Counted from the first letter of the stretch, positions 17,009 to 28,859 are shown. The stretch: 64,000 nt of DNA from Methylococcus sp. EFPC2 (GCF_016925495.1 NZ_CP070491.1:2418001-2482000); one strand, 5' to 3'. Made by a program: numbers and translations. Notes: generated by a model from the sequence alone, not told the origin.

Positions 17009-17413
17009 ATGTACACGATAACCAAGGAAATCTACTTCTGTTACGGCCATCGCCTGATGAACCATCCGGGCAAATGTCGCCACCTGCATGGCCATAGCGT
17101 CAAAGCGGCCATCACCGTTCAGGCCGAGCAATTAAACGATCAAGGCATGGTGTGCGATTTTGCCGACCTGGCGACCTGCGCCCATGAATTCATCGATGGC
17201 CAAATCGACCATAACCTGCTGATCCATGAGAACGATCCGCTGCTGCCAGCACTCGAGGCGGCCCGTGAACGATATATGGCCCTGACCGAGCACCCGACCG
17301 CGGAATACCTGGCGCGTTTGATCTACGAATTCGTCAAGGAAAAAGGATTCGAGGTATTAAGCGTGACGCTGTGGGAAACCGCCAGCGCTTGCGCCACCTA
17401 TAGCGAAGCCTGA
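17009..17413 (+). CDS. queD: 6-pyruvoyl-tetrahydropterin synthase / QueD family enzyme
   Basis: 134 residues. The zinc-binding histidines are GHRL (H15) and HLHGH (H29, H31). A Cys at 24 in CRHLHGH fits the C-x3-H-G-H motif of 6-carboxy-tetrahydropterin synthases, which act in queuosine synthesis. DHNLL, TAEYLA and LWET motifs are also present. No other queuosine gene is in the window, so a PTPS-III-like folate role cannot be excluded. It is followed by DUF1249 after 8 bases. Confidence 0.85.
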   Translation: MYTITKEIYFCYGHRLMNHPGKCRHLHGHSVKAAITVQAEQLNDQGMVCDFADLATCAHEFIDGQIDHNLLIHENDPLLPALEAARERYMALTEHPTAEYLARLIYEFVKEKGFEVLSVTLWETASACATYSEA

Positions 17414-17421
17414 CCGGGCCC

Positions 17422-17886
17422 ATGAGCACGCTCGAACCCATCAACAAATCCTACTGGCTGTCGCGGGTCTGCGAGGCCAACTACACGCGTTTGCTGACGC
17501 TGATACCGCATCTGCTCACGCTCCCCGTCGGTGTATCGGCGCGTGCCGACGGAACACCGGGTCTGGAGCTGGAACTTTTAGAGCGCTCGCCCTATACCCT
17601 GCTGATCGAACTGACCCACAGCTTCACCTGGGAGTTCGGTGCCCTGTCGGAACCTGCCGTGCGCATCCGCGTTTACCTGGACGCCCACACGACCGAAGTT
17701 CTCAGCGCGAAAGAGAGACCTTATGTCTTCGACATCATGCGGCATGATGCCGAGGCGCGGGAGGTGATGGATTACAAATGGTCGCTGAACTACTTCCTGG
17801 CCTTATGGCTGGACCACTGCATCGCCAGCGACTATCAGTTCCGCCGACCGGAATTGATGCAGGATGCATGCTACGCGAATGCCTGA
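17422..17886 (+). CDS. DUF1249 family protein (YqiB-like)
   Basis: 154 residues matching the DUF1249 pattern: N-terminal SYWLSRVCEANYTRLLTLIPHL, central LLERSPYTLLIELTH, RIRVYLDAHTTEVLS, and C-terminal KWSLNYFLALWLDHC. These proteins are cytoplasmic, widespread in gammaproteobacteria and of unknown function. The start is 8 bases after the QueD-type gene. It converges on the Rieske gene, with stops 9 bases apart. Confidence 0.9.
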   Translation: MSTLEPINKSYWLSRVCEANYTRLLTLIPHLLTLPVGVSARADGTPGLELELLERSPYTLLIELTHSFTWEFGALSEPAVRIRVYLDAHTTEVLSAKERPYVFDIMRHDAEAREVMDYKWSLNYFLALWLDHCIASDYQFRRPELMQDACYANA

Positions 17887-17895
17887 AGCGGCCGT

Positions 17896-18216
17896 TCAGT
17901 CCCAGCGCTCATCCCGCACCTGCACCACGCCTCCTTCCACACGCACGGGGAAGCAGCTGAGGTCTTCGTAAGCCGGCGCCTTGAGAACCTTTCCCGTCCT
18001 GATGCAAAACCGCGCGCCGTGGCGGGGACAAACGATTTCGTAGCCGTCCAGCCGTCCCGAAGCGATCTCCGCCCCGTCATGGGTGCAGGCATCTTCGATG
18101 GCGAACAGTTCGCTTCCTACCCGAAAAACGGCGACGCTCACGCCGTCCACGTCCGCCACCACATGTTCGCCGTCGGCCAAGCCCGCCTCGGGCACGACAT
18201 CCACCCAGTCCGACAT
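17896..18216 (-). CDS. Small Rieske [2Fe-2S] protein at the end of the SUF operon
   Basis: 106 residues. The Rieske cluster motifs are CTHDG and CPRHGARF (C-x-H ... C-x2-H), spaced as in ferredoxin-type Rieske proteins related to nitrite-reductase small subunits and biphenyl-dioxygenase ferredoxins. The ATG at 18216 lies 2 bases after the sufU-like stop, so it is translated from the SUF transcript. An electron-donor role to cluster assembly is possible but unproven; dioxygenase-type Rieske ferredoxins are often found at the end of SUF operons. Confidence 0.88.
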   Translation of the reverse strand: MSDWVDVVPEAGLADGEHVVADVDGVSVAVFRVGSELFAIEDACTHDGAEIASGRLDGYEIVCPRHGARFCIRTGKVLKAPAYEDLSCFPVRVEGGVVQVRDERWD

Positions 18217-18218
18217 GC

Positions 18219-18671
18219 TCACTCCGTGCTGACCGTCTCGCCCTCCTCCTTGAGGGCCGCTTCCAGGGAATGCCAGGCCAGGGTCGCGCATTTGACCCGC
18301 GCCGGATAAGCCCGCACACCAGCCAGCACGGCCAGCTTGCCCAGCTCTTCCAGATTCACTCTTTCGTCCTGCCCGGTGGTTATGCGATGGAACAGCTCGA
18401 ACAAATGATGGGTCTCTTCCTCGGTCTTGCCGCGAACGATTTCCGTCATTAGAGAAGCCGAGGCGGTGGAGATAGCGCAGCCGGAGCCCTGGAAACTGAC
18501 GTCCTCGATCACTTCGTCAACCACCTTCACGTACAGGGTGATGCGGTCGCCGCACAAGGGATTGAAGCCGTCGATCTTGCGGGTGTAATCGTCCATGACC
18601 CGGAAATTGCGCGGATTACGGTTATGGTCGAATACGACCTCCTGATAAAGGTCGCGGATTTGATCCAGCAT
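18219..18671 (-). CDS. sufU: SufU-type iron-sulfur scaffold / sulfur acceptor
   Basis: 150 residues, NifU N-terminal (IscU-like) fold. The three ligand cysteines are at 40 (NPLCGDR, with Asp42), 65 (GSGCAIS) and 128 (VKCATL). HNRNPRNF near residue 16 and RAYPARVKCATLAWHSLEAAL near the end are SufU-like. It accepts sulfur from SufS in cluster assembly. Start overlaps the sufS stop by one base (TGATG). A longer upstream frame exists but lies inside sufS. Confidence 0.93.
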   Translation of the reverse strand: MLDQIRDLYQEVVFDHNRNPRNFRVMDDYTRKIDGFNPLCGDRITLYVKVVDEVIEDVSFQGSGCAISTASASLMTEIVRGKTEEETHHLFELFHRITTGQDERVNLEELGKLAVLAGVRAYPARVKCATLAWHSLEAALKEEGETVSTE

Positions 18672-19912
18672 CAGCCGAATACCTCGATGAGTTGTTTGAT
18701 TCCATCGACGAGGATATCGATTTCCTCGAAGCTGTTGTAGAAGGCGAATGAGGCCCGCGCGGTCGCCGGCACGCCATAAAACTCCATCACCGGCATGGCG
18801 CAATGATGACCGGCGCGTATGGCGATGCCCAGTTGATCCAGGATGGTCCCGATGTCGTGGGGATGGATGTGCTCCAGGGTGAAGGACAGGATCGCGCCTT
18901 TCTCTCTGGCGGTCCCGATGACCGTCAACTGCGGAATCTGCGAGGCCTTTTCGGTGGCATATTTCAGCAGCGCGTGCTCGTGCGCGGCGATAACGTCGAG
19001 GCCTATGCCCCGCACGTAATCGATGGCCGCGCCCAGCGCGACGGCGCCTTCGATGTAAGGCGTGCCCGCCTCGAACTTGTAGGGCAGCACGTTGTACTCG
19101 GTGCGCTCGAAAGTCACCATGCGTATCATGTCGCCGCCGCCCTGCCAGGGCGGCATGGCCTTGAGCAGCGCCTCCTTGCCGTAGAGCACGCCGATCCCGG
19201 AAGGCCCGTACAGCTTGTGGCCGGAGAACACGTAGAAATCGCAATCCAGCGCCTGCACGTCGACCGCAAGATGCGGTATCGCCTGCGCGCCGTCCAGCAG
19301 CACCGGCACGCCGCGCGCGTGCGCCAGTTCCACGATGTGTTTGACCGGATTGATGGTGCCCAGCGCGTTGGACATGTGCGCGATCGCCACCAGCTTGGTC
19401 CGCTCGCTGAGCAAGGCCTCGAATCCGTCCAGCAGCAGTTCGCCGGCCCGGTTCATGGGCGCGACTTTCAGCACCGCGCCGGTCTGCTGTGCGAGCATCT
19501 GCCAGGGCACGATGTTGGAATGATGCTCCATGGCGCTGATGAGGATCTCGTCGCCCGGCCCGACGTTCGCCCTTCCGTAGCTCTGCGCCACCAGGTTGAT
19601 GGCCTCGGTCGCGCCGCGCACGAAGATGATTTCCTCGGGCTTGCGGGCGTTGATGAAGGTCCTTACCTTGTCGCGTGCGCCCTCGAACAAATCGGTCGCC
19701 CGCTGGCTCAGCGTGTGCACGCCACGATGCACGTTGGCGTAATTGTGCTCGTAGACATTGCGGATCGCGTCGAGCACGGCGCGCGGCTTCTGGGCCGACG
19801 CGGCATTGTCCAGATAGACCAGCGGCTTGCCGTGGATCGATTCGGCCAGTATGGGGAAGTCGGCGCGTATCCTGGCCACGTCGAACTGGGCAGGCTTCAG
19901 TTGGGCGTTCAT
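18671..19912 (-). CDS. sufS: Cysteine desulfurase SufS
   Basis: 413 residues. PLP-dependent: Lys233 in SGHKLYGPSG binds PLP, and Cys371 in RAGHHCAMP carries the persulfide. YLDNAASAQKP near residue 34 and EHHSN near 129 are further family motifs. It removes sulfur from cysteine for the SUF pathway. The ATG at 19912 makes an ATGA overlap with sufD; an alternative TTG two codons upstream is less likely. Confidence 0.96.
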   Translation of the reverse strand: MNAQLKPAQFDVARIRADFPILAESIHGKPLVYLDNAASAQKPRAVLDAIRNVYEHNYANVHRGVHTLSQRATDLFEGARDKVRTFINARKPEEIIFVRGATEAINLVAQSYGRANVGPGDEILISAMEHHSNIVPWQMLAQQTGAVLKVAPMNRAGELLLDGFEALLSERTKLVAIAHMSNALGTINPVKHIVELAHARGVPVLLDGAQAIPHLAVDVQALDCDFYVFSGHKLYGPSGIGVLYGKEALLKAMPPWQGGGDMIRMVTFERTEYNVLPYKFEAGTPYIEGAVALGAAIDYVRGIGLDVIAAHEHALLKYATEKASQIPQLTVIGTAREKGAILSFTLEHIHPHDIGTILDQLGIAIRAGHHCAMPVMEFYGVPATARASFAFYNSFEEIDILVDGIKQLIEVFG

Positions 19913-21230
19913 AGCCAATCCCTCCGGATGCCCGCCTGAGGAAACAGCCTCAACAACTGTTCCTGAGCCTGAGCGCGCAGCGAGTCCAGCGATATTTTTT
20001 CCACCATTTCATTGGCGAAGGCGAAGGTCAGCATGTTGCGGGCCGACTCGCGGTCCACCCCGCGCGACTCCAGGTAGAACACCGACTCCTGCGCCAGTTG
20101 GCCGACGGTCACGCCGTGCGAGCACTTCACGTCGTCGGCGAGGATTTCGAGCTGAGGCTTGGTATCGATCTCGGCATCGTCGGACAGCAGCAGATTGCGG
20201 TTGCTCATCTCGGCGCTGGTCTTCTGGGCATCCGGATGCACGACGATGCGGCCTTGGAACACGCCGTGGGCGCGGTCGGCCAGGACGCCCCGATAGGTCT
20301 CGTGGCTGACGCCCTGCGGCTTGCGGTGCTGGATCAGCGTGTGGTTGTCGACGTGCTGGCGCCCCTGCCCCAGGAACAAGCCGTTCAACTCGCATTCGCT
20401 GCCCGTGTCCAGGTCGGCATGTATCTCGGTGCGCGCCAGCAGGCCGCCGAAGGCCAGGTTATGGTGAGCGAAGCGGGCGTTGCGCGCCTGGGAAACATAA
20501 AGGCCGCCGAAGTGATAAGCCTTATCCGACTCGTTCTGCAATTTGTAGCCGTCGAGACCGGCGCCCTCGGACAGATCGATCTCGGTCACCGCCGCGCTCA
20601 GATAACTCTGTCCATCCAAGCCGGCGTAACTTTCCACCAGACGGGCCTGGCTGTTCTCGCCGAGGGAAATCAGGCTGCGGGTCGCGGCCAGGCCGTCCGC
20701 GCGCGTGGACACATGGAGTATCTGCACTGGCCGCTCGAGCACTACGCCGGCGGGAACGTCGAGATAAACGCCGTCGGTGAAATAAGCCGTGTTGAACGCG
20801 ATGAAACCGTGCCGTTCGGCCTCCAGCGTACGGCCGAAACGCGCCTCCACCCGTTCGGGAAACTGTTCAAGGGCCCGGGACAGGCTCGCCAGGACGACGC
20901 CTTCCGGCAAACCGTCAAGACGCGAATGATCCGGGCTGTAACGGCCGTCCAGCAAGACCAGCACCCAGGCATCCTGCAAATAGAGCGGCGCCAGCCAGGC
21001 CGCATCCACGAGACTCGTCCCCGCAGCAAGAATGTCCGGCTGGAAGCGCTTCTTTTCGATGGCGGTGACGTTGGTGTATTTCCACTCTTCTTCGCGCGGA
21101 GACGGGAAGCCGCCCGCGGAGAATTGCGCCAAAGCCGCCCGGCGTTTGGCATTCAGCCAGGGCAGATCGCGGCCCGGCAGAGTCGCCGCCAGTTGCGGAT
21201 ACTGTTCGAGATAATGCGCCGCGCTCATGC

Positions 21231-21234
<4 letters not shown>
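19909..21234 (-). CDS. sufD: SUF scaffold subunit SufD
   Basis: 441 residues. The N-terminal half is a variable helical/beta region ([23 protein letters not shown]); the C-terminal half is the SufB/D beta-helix core, with [69 protein letters not shown] and DDVKCSHG. With SufB and SufC it forms the BC2D complex. Start overlaps the sufC stop (ATGA). Confidence 0.95.
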
Positions 21235-21977
<743 letters not shown>

Positions 21978-22021
21978 GTTTTTGACCTTATCTAACGTGC
22001 GCATGGCGCATTCGATTCAAA

Positions 22022-23467
<1,446 letters not shown>

Positions 23468-23479
23468 GGGTCGAGCCTC

Positions 23480-23947
23480 TCAAGCTTGTCGCGATTGAAA
23501 TAGGGTGCTCACCGGGATGTTGACCTCCGCAGGACCGGCCATTGCCGGCACCTTTGCCATGTCGGCCAGACTCACCGACTCCAAGGCCTTGCGCACCGCC
23601 CGGTTGATGACCTCCCAACTCCCGCGTGCATGGCAGGAGGACGATTGTTCGCAGCCTCCGCGCTCGCCTTCGCATTCGGTCAGGGCGATGGGGCCTTCCA
23701 GGGCGTAAATCACGGAGGCCACGCTGGTCTGTTCCGGCAAACGTACCAGGCTGTAACCGCCTTTGGCGCCGCGGGTGGATTTCACCACGCCGGCCCGGGA
23801 CAACATCTTCAATATCTTGCTCACCGTCGGTGCCGCCACTCCCGTGGCCTCAGCCAAACCGCACGCGGTATGCGCCCCTTCTCCGCACTTGGCCATTTGG
23901 GCCAGCACGATGACGGCGTAATCGGTCAGTTTGCTGATTCTGAGCAT
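23480..23947 (-). CDS. Rrf2-family SUF regulator (gamma-type SufR)
   Basis: 155 residues. The N-terminal winged helix (LRISKLTDYAVIVLAQMAK, then ATGVAAPTVSKILKMLSRAGVV.STRGAKGGYSLVR) is typical of Rrf2 regulators. Three cysteines (TECEGERGGCEQSSSC, spacing C-x6-C-x5-C) can ligate an Fe-S cluster, as in IscR. It is encoded directly upstream of sufB and would adjust operon expression to cluster demand. ATG at 23947 has GAGGTG upstream; a start at 23971 is less likely. The operon lies downstream of a dyad in its own leader (23965-23979). Confidence 0.92.
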   Translation of the reverse strand: MLRISKLTDYAVIVLAQMAKCGEGAHTACGLAEATGVAAPTVSKILKMLSRAGVVKSTRGAKGGYSLVRLPEQTSVASVIYALEGPIALTECEGERGGCEQSSSCHARGSWEVINRAVRKALESVSLADMAKVPAMAGPAEVNIPVSTLFQSRQA

Positions 23948-23964
23948 GAGCACCTCGAAAAGTA

Positions 23965-23979
23965 GGACCATTTTAGTCC
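23965..23979. promoter_or_regulatory. Candidate operator of the SUF regulator
   Basis: GGAC-N7-GTCC dyad 18-32 bases upstream of the regulator's ATG, inside an AT-rich stretch. Position suits autoregulation by an Rrf2 protein; the match to known IscR sites is only partial. Confidence 0.4.
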
Positions 23980-24547
23980 GATTTAATTTCCTGGTAAAGC
24001 ACTCGGCTTATATTGACCTAGGCGAACCCGGGCGGCAGCAGTCTTATCCCACGCTTGAGCCAGCCCGCGATGCGCCACGGCTCGAGGCGGGCTAGCCGGC
24101 GGCCGGCAGTTTGAGCGGCCGAGTACTCGAAACAGGCATTTCGGCTCGGTCGATCCAGACGGCGTATGTTCGGGCGACTTGGCACGGTGGTGAAGAACAC
24201 CCACTTCGCCGCGCTACAGCGCTTTTTGCGCTCCGGCGAGTCTGAAACTCGTATCGCGCCACGCAATACCAAAAAAACCTGGCGCATTGGTAACGGTCTT
24301 TACCGTCAGGATTTTTTACATGCCCGGAAAGGAACTTCTCTAAGCACTTAAAAAAACGCAGAAAAAAGACGAGGCATGTGATTTGCTCACGTCAACCGAG
24401 ATGCGTTTTATCCCTATCGCTTCGACTACTGCCAGAAATCCGCATGCAGAGGGCGAGAGCGAAATGCTGATGCTTGCCAGGAATTACGGCCTGCGCACAT
24501 CGCTCAGGGTTCTTCACCTCATCGCGACAATTTAAGGAGTTGCTTTT
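23980..24547. other. Intergenic stretch without a supportable gene
   Basis: About 570 bases between the divergent SUF regulator and the PEP-CTERM-like gene. Open frames on both strands lack ribosome sites and resemble no family. A small AGCGC-TTTTT-GCGCT inverted repeat lies at 24220-24234 and A-rich tracts near 24340-24370. Confidence 0.5.
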
Positions 24548-25213
24548 ATGCCCAGTATTCGGAAAACCCATGCCGCCTCGTGGCTGACACTGCTGTTGCT
24601 TGCGGTCAATTCCGCTGTTCACGCCGCCGGCGTGAGCAACGGCGATTTCCAGACGGGCGATTTCAGCGGTTGGACGCTCGATACCGATGCCACGCCGGGC
24701 GCAAGCCCGGACTTCCAGATCATCGACTCTGCGGGAAACTACAGCGCCCGCATCGAGGCGGATGGGGCCGGCGACACGGTGTTTTTTGCCAATACCTTGT
24801 TCCAGTCGCTGGACTTGTCCCTCCCTGCCGAACACGACCTGATACTACGATTCGACTGGACCTATGCGGGCGACGCCGAAGCGCCTGACGAGACTTTCCT
24901 GGTCGGTTTTGGCGACGGCACCGGCAACTACTACGACGCCAACGCCGAACTCGGCTTGCTGTTCAATCCGCAAAACTACGGTGCCGGCACCTTCAGCGCC
25001 AAGCTCAATGCGCTGGCCAATCTCAGCGGCTGGACGCTGGAGTTTCAACTGCTCGCGGGCTTCGACGGCCTGAGTTCCCATGTCACCCTCGACAACATCA
25101 GCCTCAGCGCAGTGGCTCAACCAACCCCAGTTCCCATTCCTCCTGCAATGCTTTTATTCGCCAGCGGGCTGCTGGGAGTATTTGGATACAAAAAACACAA
25201 AACGATGGGATAA
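24548..25213 (+). CDS. PEP-CTERM-like exported protein
   Basis: 221 residues. Signal peptide (LTLLLLAVNSAVHAAG), then a beta-rich domain beginning VSNGDFQTGDFSGWTLD, which is common among PEP-CTERM proteins. The C-terminus is VPIPPAMLLFASGLLGVFGYKKHK: a VPxP motif, a hydrophobic helix and a basic tail, a variant of the exosortase sorting signal. It would be processed by exosortase, and no exosortase is in the window. AAGGAG precedes the ATG. The large S8 gene starts 17 bases downstream, suggesting one transcript. Confidence 0.85.
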   Translation: MPSIRKTHAASWLTLLLLAVNSAVHAAGVSNGDFQTGDFSGWTLDTDATPGASPDFQIIDSAGNYSARIEADGAGDTVFFANTLFQSLDLSLPAEHDLILRFDWTYAGDAEAPDETFLVGFGDGTGNYYDANAELGLLFNPQNYGAGTFSAKLNALANLSGWTLEFQLLAGFDGLSSHVTLDNISLSAVAQPTPVPIPPAMLLFASGLLGVFGYKKHKTMG

Positions 25214-25230
25214 ACCCAGGAGACCACGCC

Positions 25231-28200
25231 ATGAACCGGCTCACTCAACTACTCAAATTGGGCTTCCTCGTTGCATCGCTGACTTTAGCCATTAGTCACA
25301 ACACCGTCGCCGCCGAATCGGAACCTAAATTCGAGATCACCAGAACGCCCGCGGCCTTCGACCGGACGAAAAACGTTTTTTTCAGCTATGTCAAATTCAA
25401 AAACATCACGTCCCAAACGATCAAAGGCCCATTCGCGATAAACGTAAACGACAGTTCGATACCTGTAGTGAATGGCAAGCCGTATCAATCGGGAAATCAA
25501 ACCAAGTACTTTTTTGAATTGACCGGCGATGTTCCTGCCGGCGAAGCGAAAACCTTACGAATAGACTTCAAGGCCATAAAGGCACCCATTACCTACCAGT
25601 TACGCCTGGACTTTCGCGAAACCTATTTTTCGATCCCGGCGAGCGAAAAAATAGATGCCTTCAGCATCACGCCTAAGCTGGTATTCACCAACTCCGACAC
25701 CGAAATCACTTTCCAGGCAGACTCTCAAAAACTGAGTCGGCCACCTGTCCATTTTATAGCTGCCAAACTCGACGACGCGGGAAATGAATTGACATGGAAT
25801 TTTATGAACGACAGTGGCTGGAACGGCGATGCGGTGGCTGGCGACGGAACTTACACTTCCACTTCCCCGCTACCGGCGACCGACATCAATCATGCCCACA
25901 AAGAGCGCTACAAGATCAAGGCGGTCTATATCGTCGGGAAAAACTACACCCAAACTTTGCAGTCTTACACCGCTTATGATGACTATCGCTATGTGGATGG
26001 CGAAATCCGCGAGATATTCGTTGAAAAACCGCCTTTCTACGATACCGAACAGGCTCGCGGCACCACTTATCTGGACGGTCGGTACTTGGTCATGGCCGAC
26101 GAGGTCATGTTTACGCTCGGGGAGAATTTGAGCTCCGACGAGGCGTACGCAATTGCCGAGGCTGTAGCCACCGACCATGGCGGAAAATTAGTGGGCTACT
26201 CCCCTCATCCCTCGATATTTACTTTGCGCTTCAATACTTGCTATTCATGCTTTAATGCATTTGACCAGAGCCAGATAGACACTGTCGCATCGGACCCTCA
26301 CGTCGAGTTCGCCCTGCCTAACGTAATACCCGGTTACGCATCGATCAGCGATCTGTCAGACATGCGGGCGACCATGGGTAGAGATGTGGTCAAAAACCAC
26401 ATCGTAGCGCCTTACGAAACCATGAAGATGTTCCAGGCTTGGGACTGGCTGGAAAGCAATCTCCAGAATCAAAAGTCCCTGCTGAGAAAAGTCAACGTGG
26501 GGGTAGCCGAGCATGTCGATAACATGCACCACGAAATATCGAGTTTTATCAAGATTCATGGTTCACAATCGACTGCAAATTTGGACCAATTCGATCACGG
26601 GACCGCGGTTGCAGGACTGATAGGCGCGTCTCACAGCGGCCCAAATAAGGGAGTAACCGGGGCCAGGGATGATATTTGTCCGCAGATATATTGCGATCAA
26701 GATCAGAATTTTTTCACCAATTATCAAAATACCTTCGGAGATCCAAGCAAATGGCCTGGTCCGATTAATGGCGTCCTCAGCGGGGCATCATCCTCTACTG
26801 GTGACTCACTGATCGACTATGAAATGCATGCGCCGGGCGGAGATTTTTCGCAGCAGGAAATTTATGGCACAATTTCCAGGATGACTGCCAATTACACACC
26901 TGGCAATATCGTATCGGTAATAAATTATAGCCGCGCGAGTTGGCTAGATACTACCCCGCCTAACCCGCCTTTCTACAATGGCTGTTCGCCAGGAACTTCT
27001 TGTGTATCTCAGTCGACCTTCGACAATTTGCGAAAAGTTTGGGAGCGCATTTTTGAGTATGATAGAGATTTCTTATTTGTGGTAGCCGCGGGAAACCAAG
27101 GTGCGGACGCGGACTCATATACTCTGCCTGCAGGCATAGAAAAACCGAATGTCTTGACGGTGACGTCAACGAACATTTCCGGAAAAAATCTTTCTGCTTT
27201 CAGCAATTTCGGAAGCACCGTCGATATCGCCGCTCCCGGCGAAAATATTTATTTTCCGATCGCATTCGATACATCCGGCGCCCCAAACTACGGCATCAAC
27301 TCCGGCACCTCGTTTTCCGCCCCTTTTGTCGCCGGCACAGCGGGGTTGCTCACGGCAATTTCACCCTTGACCAACGGCCGCATACCCATAGGAGGACAGC
27401 CAGAAGCGAAAGCGATCCGGGAGGCCTTATTGGAAAACGCCAATGTAACCCTTGTCGATAAACCCATGGGTGACAGCCAGTGCGCGACCGACCCCGCGAC
27501 AGGTCAATGTCTGAAGGACGCCCAGGGAAATGACCTTTATCACGCCAGAGTACTGGATGCCTGTACACCGCTTGCCACGGCCATGCACACGAACCATATC
27601 GACGACCTCGTGCCGGGCGGCCGGGTGGTGGCCGTGCATGGCCGAAAAATTGCGATAGCATCCTCTTCCGGAATACATATTTACGATACCGACACCGAGA
27701 AAACCCTGGCCATAATCTCTGATCCCGAACTGGCAAATAACCCAAGTGCTGCCACCCACTTCGGGAGATCCGTTGATATGGACGATCACCATGTTTTGGT
27801 TGGCTCCCCTGGCAACAACAAGGCTTACTTGTTTGACCTCGGCGGCAATCGCCGGGAGACTTATGACATGAACATGCTGAGTGGAAAGGTCTGGAGTATC
27901 GTCGACGAGACTGGGCAACTATATGGCGATATTATTTCCAGTCCATTCGTATTCGGCGCCGGCGTCAAGCTGGATGGTGATGACATCTATATTTATATGC
28001 GTGGTTTCGAACGCGAGAGCCCACAATATAGGTTAATTAATTACTACCTTCAGCTCAAAGGATCGCAGATAAAAATAATATGGAAGAATCGGGGAGGCCT
28101 TGCTAACACGGTCGGGCAGCTAACAGCTGACGTATTTGACTTAACAACCAACCTAGCACCGCATGTAAAGGGAGGAGTAATAAGGAACTCTTTGGGTTAT

Positions 28201-28617
28201 TACAATACCACGACTCGAAACAAAGTTCCGCTGGCTGCTGGCGAAGGCCTTATATTGGGTGACAGCCATCATGCGATCGTCGACGCCTCCCACAATGTAA
28301 CTTTGCTCGATAATAGTGGTGGCCCGTCGATCACTCCCATCGATTCAACGACGGGCAAACAGGTCAATATCGGTGACTGGGGCGGCATGATGGGGCACGC
28401 CCCATTTTTGCACGGCACCTCCGGATTATTTATCAAGGATGGAATCGTTTATGCTCGGGATTTTAAAACCGGACAAGTGCGTAAGTCATTTAAAGAGAGC
28501 TTCGGGGATTTAAACCTGCTCGGTAATGACATGATCGCCATACCTGGTGAATTTGACTACGCCTCAGGAACTCAAAAGACTGACCGATTGATATTCCTCT
28601 GTCCCCAATCGCCGTAA
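25231..28617 (+). CDS. Large exported subtilisin-like (S8) protein with propeller-like C-terminus
   Basis: 1128 residues with a signal peptide to about residue 29. Residues about 30-250 contain two beta-sandwich-like domains, the second resembling a choice-of-anchor or Ig-like module (WNGDAVAGDGTYTS). The S8 domain spans about 410-725: His456 (FDHGTAVAG), oxyanion Asn622 (VVAAGNQG) and Ser694 (NSGTSFSAPFVAG) are intact. The first catalytic motif is altered: where subtilases have V-x-V-I-D-T/S-G it reads NVGVAEHVDN (422-431), giving Glu427 or the nearby Asp430. Residues about 790-1128 look like FG-GAP/propeller repeats. Several stretches (26.9-27.1 and 28.0-28.3 kb) are visibly AT-richer than neighbours, which hints at transfer. 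Substrate unknown. Confidence 0.87.
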   Translation: MNRLTQLLKLGFLVASLTLAISHNTVAAESEPKFEITRTPAAFDRTKNVFFSYVKFKNITSQTIKGPFAINVNDSSIPVVNGKPYQSGNQTKYFFELTGDVPAGEAKTLRIDFKAIKAPITYQLRLDFRETYFSIPASEKIDAFSITPKLVFTNSDTEITFQADSQKLSRPPVHFIAAKLDDAGNELTWNFMNDSGWNGDAVAGDGTYTSTSPLPATDINHAHKERYKIKAVYIVGKNYTQTLQSYTAYDDYRYVDGEIREIFVEKPPFYDTEQARGTTYLDGRYLVMADEVMFTLGENLSSDEAYAIAEAVATDHGGKLVGYSPHPSIFTLRFNTCYSCFNAFDQSQIDTVASDPHVEFALPNVIPGYASISDLSDMRATMGRDVVKNHIVAPYETMKMFQAWDWLESNLQNQKSLLRKVNVGVAEHVDNMHHEISSFIKIHGSQSTANLDQFDHGTAVAGLIGASHSGPNKGVTGARDDICPQIYCDQDQNFFTNYQNTFGDPSKWPGPINGVLSGASSSTGDSLIDYEMHAPGGDFSQQEIYGTISRMTANYTPGNIVSVINYSRASWLDTTPPNPPFYNGCSPGTSCVSQSTFDNLRKVWERIFEYDRDFLFVVAAGNQGADADSYTLPAGIEKPNVLTVTSTNISGKNLSAFSNFGSTVDIAAPGENIYFPIAFDTSGAPNYGINSGTSFSAPFVAGTAGLLTAISPLTNGRIPIGGQPEAKAIREALLENANVTLVDKPMGDSQCATDPATGQCLKDAQGNDLYHARVLDACTPLATAMHTNHIDDLVPGGRVVAVHGRKIAIASSSGIHIYDTDTEKTLAIISDPELANNPSAATHFGRSVDMDDHHVLVGSPGNNKAYLFDLGGNRRETYDMNMLSGKVWSIVDETGQLYGDIISSPFVFGAGVKLDGDDIYIYMRGFERESPQYRLINYYLQLKGSQIKIIWKNRGGLANTVGQLTADVFDLTTNLAPHVKGGVIRNSLGYYNTTTRNKVPLAAGEGLILGDSHHAIVDASHNVTLLDNSGGPSITPIDSTTGKQVNIGDWGGMMGHAPFLHGTSGLFIKDGIVYARDFKTGQVRKSFKESFGDLNLLGNDMIAIPGEFDYASGTQKTDRLIFLCPQSP

Positions 28618-28636
28618 CAACTGGTAAAGCCTGCCA

Positions 28637-28667
28637 ATCGGAGCGCGGGCTCGACACGGGCTCCGAT
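28637..28667 (+). terminator. Hairpin after the S8 gene
   Basis: Eight-base perfect arms ATCGGAGC (28637-28644) and GCTCCGAT (28660-28667), 20 bases past the stop. No T-run follows, so termination is uncertain. Confidence 0.4.
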
Positions 28668-28859
28668 CGGTCATACCGCAATTACACGATGCGTTTCAGA
28701 CCATGCAAGCCTTCAAATCGCATTTTTTCATTTTCTTGATGTCCTCTTCTGCTTCAAACGCTGCCCCTGATAGGCTCGGAAGGGGACTGCCCATAAAGCC
28801 GTGCCGGCGTAAGCTTTGAAGCGCGCGTATAGCCGATAACCAAACGCGGAGCCCCAGTT

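Noticed and set aside
24178..24196. Possible sigma-54 promoter (TGGCAC near 24180)
   Set aside because: The required downstream TTGC-type element at the correct spacing is missing.
24018..24287. 89-residue minus-strand frame in the gap before the PEP-CTERM-like gene
   Set aside because: Arg/Pro-rich composition typical of noncoding GC-rich sequence, no ribosome site, no recognisable family.
28740..28859. Possible cyclic-di-GMP riboswitch before the membrane-protein gene
   Set aside because: Some loosely similar bases (CCCC..GGGG stem, AAAGCC) but the conserved core of the GEMM fold cannot be matched.
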